Of a DNA stretch of 59,482 nucleotides, positions 45,924 to 55,083 are shown piece by piece. Numbering within the stretch: the stretch's first letter is position 1; each line of letters begins with the position of its first letter. The stretch is taken from assembly GCA_016182795.1 (NCBI GenBank), contig JACPFW010000042.1, forward strand, positions 1 through 59,482. The letters are read 5' to 3'. The position numbers were made by a program, and so were the translations under genes. The notes beneath the pieces were generated by a model that did no database searches, had not been told where the DNA came from, and was given only the letters and a program-made list of their open reading frames with translations. The DNA comes from Gemmatimonadota bacterium (GTDB lineage Bacteria > Gemmatimonadota > Gemmatimonadetes > Gemmatimonadales > Gemmatimonadaceae).

Positions 45924-46871
45924 CTATTGCTCCCCGCGGCCCGACGGCCGCCAGTTGATGTCGAGTCGCCATCCGCGGCGGTGGACCTGCACCCACCCGG
46001 CGTGAATAGCCAGTAAGAAACTAACGCCCAGCATGCCGACGGCGGCGATGGCGCCGGCTTCGGGTCCCCACTCACCACCAGTCAACCACGGCGGCCCCGC
46101 CGAGACCGTGTGGTAGTTGGGCTGAGGGACCGCGATGCCGCTGACCGCGGTATGGAAGACCGCCACCTGCACAAAGTTGTACGCGAGGTGCGCGAGCCAC
46201 GCCGCCCACAGCGAATCAAAGGCGAGCCGCACGAGCGAGAGAAAGACGCCGGCCAGCGCGACCATCACCACCGACTGCGCGGTGACGCCGGCGTTGAACA
46301 GGTGCAGCAGGCCAAACAGCACGCTCGTTACGCCGACGGCGACCGCCGTCCCCCACCCCCGACGCAACAGCGTAAACGCATACCCGCGCAGGGCCAGCTC
46401 CTCGGTGAGCGCCGCCGGCGCGAGAATCGCCAGCGCGAGCAGCGCCCCTTGCTCCCAACTCCCGGGCTCGGCCGGCACAACGTGCAGCGCGCCGAGCCAG
46501 ATGAGCAGGCCAGCCGGCACCGCAATCGCAAACCAGCCGGCGGCGATGCCGCCAACCACCGGCCAGGCGCCGATGGCGTCGATCCCAAAGCGGGTCGCCG
46601 CACTCCACGACTCACCGAAGAACCGCAGCGCGACCGCCGTCGCCACGAGCATTGCCGCACAGGCCATCACGCCGTACCAGGCGAGGCGCATGCCGGTGAT
46701 GCCGTTGGCGAACTGCAGAAACGGATAGACGAGCACCGGCACGACCACGAGCGCCACGGCCGAAAGCCCGACGAACGCGGCGAGTCGCCCGACCACCTGC
46801 GCGCGCGTGAGCCCCCCGGACGCGACAGCGCGCCCCGTCGTGCGATCCTTCACTGGCACGGGGCGCGTCAC
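45924..46871 (-). CDS. CPBP-family intramembrane metalloprotease
   Basis: This protein of about 315 residues has seven or eight hydrophobic segments and the CPBP/Rce1-type motifs: [15 protein letters not shown] (EExxxR), [10 protein letters not shown] (FxxxH) and HLAYNF (HxxxN). The family cleaves membrane-embedded peptides or prenylated proteins and includes bacteriocin self-immunity proteins. I chose the GTG at 46871, which has a GAGG site 6 nt upstream and lies 13 bp after the thiolase stop. Its position inside a fatty-acid oxidation cluster is odd. Confidence 0.87.
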   Translation of the reverse strand: MTRPVPVKDRTTGRAVASGGLTRAQVVGRLAAFVGLSAVALVVVPVLVYPFLQFANGITGMRLAWYGVMACAAMLVATAVALRFFGESWSAATRFGIDAIGAWPVVGGIAAGWFAIAVPAGLLIWLGALHVVPAEPGSWEQGALLALAILAPAALTEELALRGYAFTLLRRGWGTAVAVGVTSVLFGLLHLFNAGVTAQSVVMVALAGVFLSLVRLAFDSLWAAWLAHLAYNFVQVAVFHTAVSGIAVPQPNYHTVSAGPPWLTGGEWGPEAGAIAAVGMLGVSFLLAIHAGWVQVHRRGWRLDINWRPSGRGEQ

Positions 46872-46884
46872 CTGGGACCTCGGC

Positions 46885-48090
46885 TCAGACCCGCTCGACC
46901 GACAGGGCGACGGCGTTGCCGCCGCCGAGGCAGAGCGTGGCGAGACCGGTGCGGAGCCCGCGCGCCTGCAGCGCGTAGAGCAGCGTCGTGAGAATCCGCG
47001 CGCCGCTGCCGCCGATCGGATGGCCGAGGGCGATGGCGCCGCCGTTGACATTCACGCGGTTCCAGTCCCAGCCAAGCCCGTCGCCGTCGGCGAGCGCCTG
47101 CGCGGCAAACGCCTCGTTGGCCTCGATCAGGTCGTAGTCGCCGATCTTGGCGCCCGTCTTCTTCATCAGGTTCTGCACCGCGAAGATCGGCGCGAAGAAC
47201 AGATCCTGCGGATCGCCGCCCCCCGATGCGTAGCCGGTGATGCGGGCAAGAATCGGCAGGCCGTGCGCCTTGGCGTATTCCTCGCTGGCCACGACCAGAG
47301 CGGCCGCGCCGTCGTTGAGCCCGGGGGCGTTGCCGGCGGTGACAGTGAGTTCCTCGGGCTTCATGTCCTTGGGGGCATCACCGGGGAACGCGGGGCGCAG
47401 CTTGGCCAGTGCCTCGAGCGAGGTGTCCTTGCGCGGGCCCTCGTCGGTGTCGACCATCGTCGCGCCCTTCTTGCCGGCGATCTCCACCTTCGCGATCTCG
47501 GCGGCAAACCGTCCCGCCTCGATGGCCGCCACGGCCTTCATGTGCGACTGGTACGCGAACTCGTCCTGACGCTGCCGCGTGATGCCCGCCTTCTTGGCCG
47601 TGTACTCGGCATGGCCACCCATGTGGCGATTGTAGAACGCGCACCAGAGGCCGTCCTTGATGAGCGCGTCCTGCATAGTCTGCGGGCCGAACTTGACGCC
47701 GTTGCGCATGCCGTACACCAGGTGAGGCGCGTTGGACATCGACTCGTGTCCGCCGGCGACGAGGAGCTGCTCGTCCCCCGCCCTGACGGCCTGCGCGGCG
47801 AGCATCACCGCCTGCAGCCCCGAGCCGCACACCTTGTTGACCGTGTAGGCGGGGACATGCGCCGGCACGCCGGCCTTGATCATTGCTTGTCGCGCCGGGG
47901 CCTGGCCGACACCCGCTTGCAGCACGTTGCCCATGATCACCTCGCCGATGTCGGCGGGGTTGGCCTTGGCGCGCTCCAGCGCGGCCTTGATGGCAATGGC
48001 GCCGAGTTCGGGGCCCTGCAGCGGCGCGAGGGCGCCGAGGAAGCGGCCGATCGGCGTGCGGGCGGCGGCGCAGATGACAGGTGTGGGCAT
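46885..48090 (-). CDS. Acetyl-CoA C-acetyltransferase (thiolase)
   Basis: This 401-residue thiolase carries the acylated Cys in [12 protein letters not shown], the NEAFAAQ motif, [16 protein letters not shown] and the C-terminal CLGGGNA with the second catalytic Cys. It condenses or cleaves acetoacetyl-CoA. The ATG at 48090 begins the fold ([15 protein letters not shown]). It heads the cluster with CPBP, hbd and acyl-CoA dehydrogenase genes. Confidence 0.95.
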   Translation of the reverse strand: MPTPVICAAARTPIGRFLGALAPLQGPELGAIAIKAALERAKANPADIGEVIMGNVLQAGVGQAPARQAMIKAGVPAHVPAYTVNKVCGSGLQAVMLAAQAVRAGDEQLLVAGGHESMSNAPHLVYGMRNGVKFGPQTMQDALIKDGLWCAFYNRHMGGHAEYTAKKAGITRQRQDEFAYQSHMKAVAAIEAGRFAAEIAKVEIAGKKGATMVDTDEGPRKDTSLEALAKLRPAFPGDAPKDMKPEELTVTAGNAPGLNDGAAALVVASEEYAKAHGLPILARITGYASGGGDPQDLFFAPIFAVQNLMKKTGAKIGDYDLIEANEAFAAQALADGDGLGWDWNRVNVNGGAIALGHPIGGSGARILTTLLYALQARGLRTGLATLCLGGGNAVALSVERV

Positions 48091-48217
48091 ATGGGGTACC
48101 GACGGAAGACGGAGAACGGAAGGACAAACCACAAATGCATCGACGGATGACAACTGCCGTTCTAAGCTAACGGGTTTTCCGGCGGGGGAAGTCAGCGATC
48201 GCGCGTAAGGAAGCGCG
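48091..48217. other. Leader of the thiolase cluster, family D words
   Basis: On the minus strand the bases before the thiolase ATG are runs of pyrimidine words (GGTTTGTCC, TTCCGTTCTCC, GTCTTCCGTC) that resemble the ldh leader. No Shine-Dalgarno sequence is present. The remaining bases up to the M29-like stop show no gene. Confidence 0.45.
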
Positions 48218-49369
48218 TTAGAAGACGTCCTCAAACGCGCCATCCCGCATCAACGCCACGACACTGCCGTCCGCGAGGTGCAGATCAACGACGGCTGCCA
48301 CCACCGCCGGCTGCGTCTCCTTCACATACACACGGTCGATGTGCACCACCGCGTCCGGCGACGAAAAGGCGCTCGGTCCCACCTGGCCGCCAAAGTGCTC
48401 GCTGCGGCCGAAGGCGATGTGCAGGCCGAGCTTTTCGTCGAGCAACACCTCGCCCACCGCCTGCACGCCGAATGCGGCAAGCACCCCGAGGCCAAGCTCG
48501 GCGATATTGCCGTACGCGGGCTCGCTCGCGAGCCGCGCCTGTTCGTGCGCCGACACCGGCCCGTCCGTCAGCACGCGCACCGCACGGTTTCCGATTATCT
48601 GGTAGCGCACGATCTCGTCGCCGAACTGCACGGGAAGCACACCGGCCGTGCGGCTAGGGTCGCCAGCAATCTCGCCCTCGTAGGGTACGATGTAGGCTTC
48701 GCCCGACGGCAGATTGCCGGCCACGCCGCGGTCGGGGAGCAGCCCGCCGGAGGCGTGCCCGGTGCGATGCCGCAGGTCGAGGTGCACGCGATCTTCACCG
48801 CCGGCGTGCCGGAACAGACAGTCGGCCCCTTCGGCACGGTCGAGCAGCGCCTTGAGCACGTACACCCGCCGATTCACTTCGGTGTAATCGACGCGCAGCG
48901 CCGGTATCATCGCGGCACCAAAGCCCGGCATCGTCGCCGCCCGCATGGAATGCGCGCGCGCCGCAACCTTCAGCGGCGCCGTCGAACTGAACTTCGTGAG
49001 TGCGATGAGCATCGGAAACGCGTCGAACACCGCGCGCATCGGCGTCGCCGCGGTCGCCTCAAGTTCCTCAGCGCGCTGCGGCACCGGCCCCGCGCCGTGC
49101 ATCCAACACCGATCCGGAAGATCACCGTTGTTGGTGTGCACATTCGGATACAGCACCAGCCGCGACTGGTACCCAAGCGACGCCGCGCGCGCCTCAAGCA
49201 ACGCGACCCACTCGGCGGCCATGGCGCGCCGAGCGGCCCACGCCGCGTCATCCGGGACGCGCGCATCGGGGAGGTCAATCATCACGCCGAGCGCGCGATC
49301 GTCCGGCGTGGGCGAGAAGACACGCCCGATGAGGGCAGCGAGTTCGTCGGAGGTGAGCGTTTCAGACAT
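48218..49369 (-). CDS. M29-like (aminopeptidase T/leucyl aminopeptidase) metalloprotein
   Basis: This 383-residue protein resembles thermophilic aminopeptidases of family M29 in its C-terminal half: GNLPSGEAYIVPYEG (metal-binding Glu), IAELGLGVLA, DEKLGLHIAFGRSEHFGG (Glu/His) and VVHIDRVYV (His-Asp). The N-terminal half is divergent and lacks a signal. M29 enzymes release N-terminal residues using two metal ions. The spacing of the metal ligands looks kept, so activity is plausible, but the divergence leaves room for another role. Confidence 0.7.
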   Translation of the reverse strand: MSETLTSDELAALIGRVFSPTPDDRALGVMIDLPDARVPDDAAWAARRAMAAEWVALLEARAASLGYQSRLVLYPNVHTNNGDLPDRCWMHGAGPVPQRAEELEATAATPMRAVFDAFPMLIALTKFSSTAPLKVAARAHSMRAATMPGFGAAMIPALRVDYTEVNRRVYVLKALLDRAEGADCLFRHAGGEDRVHLDLRHRTGHASGGLLPDRGVAGNLPSGEAYIVPYEGEIAGDPSRTAGVLPVQFGDEIVRYQIIGNRAVRVLTDGPVSAHEQARLASEPAYGNIAELGLGVLAAFGVQAVGEVLLDEKLGLHIAFGRSEHFGGQVGPSAFSSPDAVVHIDRVYVKETQPAVVAAVVDLHLADGSVVALMRDGAFEDVF

Positions 49370-49533
49370 CGGACCTATGCGCGTTGAAGTGCATCAGTGA
49401 ACGTACGAGACGGAGAGCGGCACCGTCGTCAACTGCGCCGACTACGCCGAGGCACAAACGATAAGCGCCGCACAAAGGCGGCGCAGATTTGTGATATTTC
49501 GCAGCATACCCCTCCTGCGCGAATGCCAACCTT
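49370..49533. other. Upstream region of the M29-like gene
   Basis: This 164-bp region contains a small hairpin (GCGCCGC, 49465-49471, with GCGGCGC, 49478-49484) and an A+T-rich patch around 49485-49505, which could hold a promoter. No gene or clear motif is seen. Confidence 0.4.
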
Positions 49534-49545
49534 GGGGGGGGGGGG
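49534..49545. repeat. Poly-G tract of 12
   Basis: A run of twelve G residues lies between the M29-like gene upstream region and the tandem family B array. Tracts this long are prone to slippage. Confidence 0.9.
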
Positions 49546-49550
49546 CGGTA

Positions 49551-49630
49551 TTCGTGGTACTCTGTGTCACTCCGTCGTACTCTGTCGCACTCTGTCGTAC
49601 TCTGTCGTACTCTGTCGCACTCTGTCGTAC
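49551..49630. repeat. Tandem 10-bp array, family B
   Basis: Seven contiguous 10-base units from 49561 to 49630 read TCTGTCGTAC or one- to three-base variants (TCTGTCGCAC, TCCGTCGTAC, TCTGTGTCAC), with a partial unit before. Two variants alternate in part. The array ends one base before the stop codon of the minus-strand gene at 49632, so it forms that gene's 3' untranslated region in the purine sense (ACAGAGT). Confidence 0.93.
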
Positions 49631-49631
49631 G

Positions 49632-50192
49632 CTACCGCTGCCACCGTCGAGAGTTATTGAACGCAATCGTCCCGCCAATCGCCGGCAGCGAGGCATCGAG
49701 GGCTGCCATCAGCCATTTGCCGCGCGACGTGCTTTCGTGCGCGGGCATGCGCCCCTTGAACAGGATCTTCGACATGACCAGGCTCGCCGCGACGCCAACA
49801 GACACGCCGGCCATCGTCGTCGGGAAACTCCCCGTTTCGGCGCCGATGTTGCCGATGGCGTATACGGTGCCGCCGATCGCGAAGGACGCGCTGCCGATGC
49901 CGACGCCGTTGACGATCTGTTCGCGCAGGCGGTCGTGCTCGGCGCTCATCATCGTCGTGGCGATGCTGCCGACGCCGCGCCCGATGAAGTAGCCGAGGAC
50001 GCCGGCATACGTGCCGGCCACGACCTCGCCGGCCACGCGCTCGTAGCGGACGGCGGGTGTGCCTTCCTGCGGCAGCACACCCTGGACCGGGCGGACGCTC
50101 ACGGGTCCCATCTGCGCATGCGCCGTACCGGCGGCGACGGCGATGAGCCCCATCGCGCGCACGGCGGCGCGGAGCGTCGGCCGGCTGGTCAC
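49632..50192 (-). CDS. Small exported protein with glycine-rich hydrophobic segments
   Basis: I do not recognise this 186-residue protein. It begins with a GTG that overlaps the thrS stop (GTGA, 50189-50192), has a signal peptide (LRAAVRAMGLIAVAAGTAHAQ, cut at about residue 27), then Gly-rich hydrophobic stretches (GTYAGVLGYFIGRGVGSIATT, IGIGSASFAIGGTVYAIG-like) that could be glycine-zipper membrane helices. It is likely an envelope protein. Co-translation with a tRNA synthetase may simply reflect dense packing. Confidence 0.65.
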   Translation of the reverse strand: MTSRPTLRAAVRAMGLIAVAAGTAHAQMGPVSVRPVQGVLPQEGTPAVRYERVAGEVVAGTYAGVLGYFIGRGVGSIATTMMSAEHDRLREQIVNGVGIGSASFAIGGTVYAIGNIGAETGSFPTTMAGVSVGVAASLVMSKILFKGRMPAHESTSRGKWLMAALDASLPAIGGTIAFNNSRRWQR

Positions 50193-52132
50193 GCCGACTG
50201 CCCCTCGCTCGATGGCGTGAGCGCCCGCGACGCGATTTCGCCACGCACCCGCTCGATGAACGCATCTACGCTCACGACCTCCTGCTTCTTGCCTTCGCCG
50301 CGCACGCGCACGGCAATGGTGCCGGCCTCGGCCTCGCGCTTTCCGATGACGGCCATATATGGCACCTTCATCACCTCGGCCTGGCGAATGCGGTAGTTCA
50401 GCGACTCGTCGGTGGCGAGATGCGCGCGGATGCCGGCGTCCTTCATGCGGCGCGTGACCTCTTGCGCCACGGGGGTCAGCTCATCGGAAATGGGGAGCAC
50501 GCGCACCTGCTCGGGCGCCAGCCAGACGGGGAACGCGCCGGCAAAGTGCTCGATGAGAATGGCGATGAACCGCTCGAACGATCCGCTCACCGCGCGATGG
50601 ATCACCACCGGGCGATGCATGGTGTTGTCCTCGCCCACGTACTCGAGGTCAAAGCGCTCCGGCGCGTTGTAGTCGAGCTGGATGGTGCCCAGCTGCCACT
50701 GGCGGCCGATGGAGTCGGTGACGTCGAAGTCGATTTTCGGCCCATAGAACGCGCCGTCGCCGGGCTTGAGTTCGTACGGACGTCCCGTCGCCTCGAGCGC
50801 GGCGCGCAGCGAACCCTCGGCGCGGTCCCACAGCTCGTCCGAACCGATGCGCACCGGCGGCCGCGTGGCGAAGCGCAGCGTCGCCGGCAGGCCGAAGGCG
50901 TCGTAGTAGCCGAGGATGAAGTCCATCAGAAACTTCACTTCGCTCGTGATCTGGTTCTCGGTCAGGAAGACGTGACAGTCGTCCTGCGCGAACTGGCGCA
51001 CGCGCGTGAGGCCGGAGAGCGCCCCCGACACCTCATTGCGATGGAGAACGTCGAAGGTCACGTAGCGAATCGGCAGCTCGCGGTAGGAATGCTTGTGCGA
51101 GTTGTAGAAGACGTAGTGCGACGGGCAGTTCATGGGCTTCAGCGACATGTCGTGCTCGTTCGTCTCGCTGTTCAGCACAAGGAACATGTTCTCCTTGTAC
51201 TTGCCCCAGTGCCCCGATTGTTCCCAGAGAGTCTTGGAGTAGAGCAGTGGCGTCTTGACCTCGAGGAAGTTCTCGCGCTGGCGCTCCCGCACGAAGGACT
51301 CGACGGCGTTGTACAGCGTGGTGCCGCGCGGCGACCAGAAGGCCGCGCCGGGCGAGACGGGGAAGAACTGGAAGAGCTCCAGCGCCTTGCCGAGCACGCG
51401 ATGGTCGCGGCGCTTGGCCTCCTCGAGACGGTGCAGGTGCGCGTCCAGCTCCTCCTTCTTGAAGAAGGCGGTGGCATAGATGCGCTGCAGCATCTGCCGC
51501 TTCTCATCGCCGCGCCAGTAGGCGCCGGCGGTGTGCAGCAGCTTGAAGTGCTTGAGGTACGACGTGTCAGGGACGTGCGGGCCGCGGCACAGGTCCGTGA
51601 ACCCGCCATCGGTGTACGTCGAGATGACCTCATCGGTCCCCTCGAAGTCGGCGAGGCGCTCGAGCTTGAGCGGATCATCGCTGAACACCTTGCCCGCTTC
51701 GGTCTGCGACACTTCGGCGCGAACGAACGGAAGCTTCTCGGCCGCGACCTTCTTCATCTCCGCTTCGAACGCCTCGAGGTCTTCGGGCGTGAACGGCTTC
51801 TCGACTTCAAAATCGTAGTAGAAGCCGTCGTCGATGGCCGGCCCGAACCCAATCTTCGCCTCCGGGCGCAGGCGGCGCACGGCCGTCGCCAGGATGTGCG
51901 CGCCCGAGTGGCGCAGCACCGCGACGGCGCGCGGATCCTTGTCCGTGATGACCTGGAACGCGCCCCCTTTGCGCAGCGGCGTCTGCAGGTCCTGCACCTC
52001 GCCGTCCACCGACACGGCGATCGCGGCCATCAATAGGCGCGGTCCAATGGAGGCAACGACCTCCTTGGGCAGGGTGCCGGGGGCCACTTCACGGGTGGCG
52101 CCATCAGGGAGCGTGAGGATCAGCGACGACAT
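50189..52132 (-). CDS. thrS: Threonine-tRNA ligase
   Basis: This 647-residue class II synthetase has the TGS domain (about 1-62), the editing domain with HSGAHILATAVRRL (HxxxH), and the catalytic core with zinc ligands in MNCPSHYVF, FAQDDCHVF and PVVIHRAVSGSFERF. The C-terminal anticodon-binding domain begins near VRVLPISDEL. All expected parts are present at normal length. The leader on the minus strand is pyrimidine-rich (CCCTCCTCCTCG) rather than Shine-Dalgarno-like. Confidence 0.97.
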   Translation of the reverse strand: MSSLILTLPDGATREVAPGTLPKEVVASIGPRLLMAAIAVSVDGEVQDLQTPLRKGGAFQVITDKDPRAVAVLRHSGAHILATAVRRLRPEAKIGFGPAIDDGFYYDFEVEKPFTPEDLEAFEAEMKKVAAEKLPFVRAEVSQTEAGKVFSDDPLKLERLADFEGTDEVISTYTDGGFTDLCRGPHVPDTSYLKHFKLLHTAGAYWRGDEKRQMLQRIYATAFFKKEELDAHLHRLEEAKRRDHRVLGKALELFQFFPVSPGAAFWSPRGTTLYNAVESFVRERQRENFLEVKTPLLYSKTLWEQSGHWGKYKENMFLVLNSETNEHDMSLKPMNCPSHYVFYNSHKHSYRELPIRYVTFDVLHRNEVSGALSGLTRVRQFAQDDCHVFLTENQITSEVKFLMDFILGYYDAFGLPATLRFATRPPVRIGSDELWDRAEGSLRAALEATGRPYELKPGDGAFYGPKIDFDVTDSIGRQWQLGTIQLDYNAPERFDLEYVGEDNTMHRPVVIHRAVSGSFERFIAILIEHFAGAFPVWLAPEQVRVLPISDELTPVAQEVTRRMKDAGIRAHLATDESLNYRIRQAEVMKVPYMAVIGKREAEAGTIAVRVRGEGKKQEVVSVDAFIERVRGEIASRALTPSSEGQSA

Positions 52133-52291
52133 GAAGAGCGGGGAACGAGGAGGAGGGCCGAGAATACAGAGCCGTGAATGGCCGAAGTGATTGAAGATAG
52201 CAGGGTTCGGCGCGGCGCGGCGAGGGCCGAGCCGCGAATCGAACCCCCAGCGAATCCCGTCGGGCGGCGCCTCAGGCTTCGCGTCGCTCCT

Positions 52292-52320
52292 ACCGTTAGA
52301 ACCGCGTGCGCCCGTATCTT
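52292..52320 (+). promoter_or_regulatory. Promoter of valS
   Basis: ACCGTT (52292-52297) and TATCTT (52315-52320) are 17 nt apart, identical to the pair before the DUF2520-panC-panB operon. The -10 ends 9 nt before the ATG, so the transcript would have a leader of only a few bases. Confidence 0.5.
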
Positions 52321-52329
52321 TTGAGTGAC

Positions 52330-55083
52330 ATGACCAACCCGTCCTCTTCCGATATTCCCGCGCAGTACGACGCGGGCGCTACTGAACGCGCGCTCTATTC
52401 GGCTTGGGAGGCCGCCGGCCTCTTCCACGCCCACGCCGAGCGCACCACCCGCGCTGGCGGCACGCGCGACCCGTTCACGATCGTCATTCCGCCGCCCAAC
52501 GTCACGGCGGTCCTGCACGTCGGCCACGGCCTCAACAACACGGTGCAGGACGTCATCGTCCGCTGGCGGCGCATGGCCGGCGACGAAGCGCTCTGGCTCC
52601 CCGGCACTGACCACGCCGGCATCGCCACGCAGAACGTCGTGGAGAAGCTGATTGCCCAGGAAGGCAAGACGCGATTCGACCTCGGCCGCGAGCCGTTCGT
52701 GGCGCGCACCGCCGAGTTCGTGAAGGAGACCGGCGGCGTGATCCTGCAGCAGCTGCGGGCCATCGGCGCGTCGGCCGACTGGCGCCGCACGGCGTACACG
52801 CTCTCGCCCGAGCTGTCGCGCGCCGTGCGCGAAGCCTTTGTGCGCCTGTACGAAAAGGGGCTGATCTACCGCGGCTATCGCGTGATCCACTGGTGCCCGC
52901 GCTGCCTGACGTCGCTCTCCGACGAGGAAGCGGAATTCAAGGACACGCACGGCAAGCTGTACCACGTGCGCTATCCGTATGCCGACGATCCCACGCGCTT
53001 CATCACGGTGGCCACGACGCGCCCCGAGACGATGCTGGGCGACGTGGGCGTCGCCGTGCATCCTGACGACGAACGGTACAAGGACCTCATCGGCACCGAG
53101 CTGCTGCTCCCCATCGCCAACGTGCGCATTCCGATTGTCGCCGACTCGTTTGTAGACAAGGAGTTCGGCACCGGCATGGTGAAGCTCACGCCGGCGCACG
53201 ACCCCAACGACTTTGAGGCCGGCAAGCGCCTTGGGTTGGCAATGCCGGTGGTGATCACCCCCGATGGCCACATGGGCGAGGTGCACGACGCCGACGGGCG
53301 CGTGCCGGTCGCGCTGCGCGGCGTCGAGCGGTTTGACGCGCGCAAGAAGGTGGTGAAGATGCTCGAGGCGCAGGGCTTCCTTGAGAAGATCGACCAGCAT
53401 CATCACGCCGTGCGCCACTGCTACCGGTGCCACACGGTGGTGGAGCCGCGCCTCAGCGACCAGTGGTTCGTGAAGATGGCGCCGCTGGCGAAGCCGGCGC
53501 TCGAGGCGGTGCAGACGGGAAAGGTCCGCATTGTGCCCGAGCGGTGGAACGCGGTGTACGTGAACTGGATGGAAGGGATCCGCGACTGGAACATCTCGCG
53601 TCAGCTCTGGTGGGGGCATCGCATCCCCGTCTGGCGCTGCGCGTGCGGGCACGAGGAGGCGCTGCGCGTCGATCCGACCGGCGGCTGCCCCAAGTGCGGC
53701 GGCGCGTGGACGCAGGACGAGGACGTGCTCGACACGTGGTTCTCGTCGTGGCTCTGGCCCATCAGCACGCTCGGCTGGCCCGACAAGGACAACGGCCCCG
53801 ATCTCAAGGCGTTCTACCCCACCGACGTGCTCGTCACGGCGCCGGAGATCCTGTTCTTCTGGGTGGCGCGCATGATCATGGCCGGCCTCGAGTTCAAGGG
53901 CGAGGTGCCGTTCCACACGGTCTATCTGCACGGCACCGTGCGCGACATGCAGCACCGCAAGATGTCCAAGTCACTGGGCAACGGCATCGATCCGCTGGAA
54001 GTGGTGGAGAAGTTCGGCGCCGACGCGCTGCGCTGGACAATGATCGGGGGCATGGGACTCGGCGTCGACGTCCTGCTTGATCCCGACGATCTCGAGAAGT
54101 CGTTTGCCCCGGGGCGCAACTTCGCCACCAAGCTGTGGAACATCGGCCGCTTCCTGCTGATGCAGGTGGGCCACGACGCGGTGCGTCCGCTCGCGGCGCT
54201 GGACCGCGCGACGTTCCGCAGCGCTGACCACTGGATCGTGAACCGGCTGGCCGACGCCGTGGCTGAATGCAACGCGGCGTTGGGGCCGGTGCGTCCGCCA
54301 AACGGCACGTGGCCGGAGAACCAGCGGCAGGCCGGCCTGCGGCTCGATGCGTACGCCGAGGCAGCGCGTCGGTTCCTGTGGAACGATCTCGCCGACTGGT
54401 ACGTGGAGTCGAGCAAACACCGCCTCGCCGAGCCGGGCGAAGACCGTGAAGTCGCGCGCGCCCTGCTCGTGCACTGCTTCGACCAGGGCCTGCGCCTGCT
54501 GCACCCGATCATGCCGTTCATCACGGAGACGCTCTGGCAGCGTCTGCCGGGACAGACGCCGGGCACGTGGCTGGTGCAGGCGGCGTGGCCTACGGCGCCC
54601 GCGCGCAGCGATCTCGCGCACGAGTTCGAGGTGGTGAAAGACGTGATCACCGCCGTGCGGCAGATCCGAAACGACTACGTGCTGCCTCCCACCCAGCAGC
54701 TGACGGCGCATCTCGCCGGCAACGCGCCGGCGGCGGGTTTGGCGATGGCCGAGGCGGCCTTTGTGCAGCGGATGTGCCGCGCCGAGTTGGTGCACGGCGC
54801 CGCGCCCGCGGGGGCGGCGGCGCACGCGCTGCTCGGCGGCGGGCTCGAAGTCGTGATTCCGCTCGAGGGGATCGTTGACGTCGCCAAGGAGCGCGGCAAG
54901 CTGGAGACGGAGCTTGCCCAGCTCGACAAGCAGCTCACCGGCCTGCGCGGCCGGCTTGCCAACCCGGGCTTCACGGCGAAGGCGCCGGCGGCCGTGGTGG
55001 ACGCCGAGCGCGCCAAGGAAGCGGAGTGGAGCGCGCGCACGGACCTGCTGCGGGCCAAGATCCGGGCGATGGGCGGCGCGTGA
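52330..55083 (+). CDS. valS: Valine-tRNA ligase
   Basis: This 917-residue class I synthetase has PPPNVTAVLHVGHGLNN (HIGH), the editing domain (TTRPETMLGDVGVAVHP), a zinc motif region (RCACGHEEALRV and CPKCGG), the KMSKS loop (KMSKSLGNGIDP) and a C-terminal coiled coil (GIVDVAKERGKLETELAQLD). The ATG at 52330 is used. Its stop overlaps the GTG of the next lipoprotein gene (55080-55083). Confidence 0.97.
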   Translation: MTNPSSSDIPAQYDAGATERALYSAWEAAGLFHAHAERTTRAGGTRDPFTIVIPPPNVTAVLHVGHGLNNTVQDVIVRWRRMAGDEALWLPGTDHAGIATQNVVEKLIAQEGKTRFDLGREPFVARTAEFVKETGGVILQQLRAIGASADWRRTAYTLSPELSRAVREAFVRLYEKGLIYRGYRVIHWCPRCLTSLSDEEAEFKDTHGKLYHVRYPYADDPTRFITVATTRPETMLGDVGVAVHPDDERYKDLIGTELLLPIANVRIPIVADSFVDKEFGTGMVKLTPAHDPNDFEAGKRLGLAMPVVITPDGHMGEVHDADGRVPVALRGVERFDARKKVVKMLEAQGFLEKIDQHHHAVRHCYRCHTVVEPRLSDQWFVKMAPLAKPALEAVQTGKVRIVPERWNAVYVNWMEGIRDWNISRQLWWGHRIPVWRCACGHEEALRVDPTGGCPKCGGAWTQDEDVLDTWFSSWLWPISTLGWPDKDNGPDLKAFYPTDVLVTAPEILFFWVARMIMAGLEFKGEVPFHTVYLHGTVRDMQHRKMSKSLGNGIDPLEVVEKFGADALRWTMIGGMGLGVDVLLDPDDLEKSFAPGRNFATKLWNIGRFLLMQVGHDAVRPLAALDRATFRSADHWIVNRLADAVAECNAALGPVRPPNGTWPENQRQAGLRLDAYAEAARRFLWNDLADWYVESSKHRLAEPGEDREVARALLVHCFDQGLRLLHPIMPFITETLWQRLPGQTPGTWLVQAAWPTAPARSDLAHEFEVVKDVITAVRQIRNDYVLPPTQQLTAHLAGNAPAAGLAMAEAAFVQRMCRAELVHGAAPAGAAAHALLGGGLEVVIPLEGIVDVAKERGKLETELAQLDKQLTGLRGRLANPGFTAKAPAAVVDAERAKEAEWSARTDLLRAKIRAMGGA

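Noticed and set aside
49551..49630. CRISPR array
   Set aside because: The units are contiguous 10-mers with no spacers and no cas genes nearby.
49397..49660. Frame through the tandem array encoding a repeated peptide
   Set aside because: Several frames stay open through the array because of its composition; the product is a pure repeat artefact and part lies antisense to a likely gene.
52133..52329. T-box leader before valS
   Set aside because: Only a partial AGAACCGCG resemblance; no specifier loop, no full T-box motif and no antiterminator structure. The promoter-like box next to the ATG also argues against a leader.
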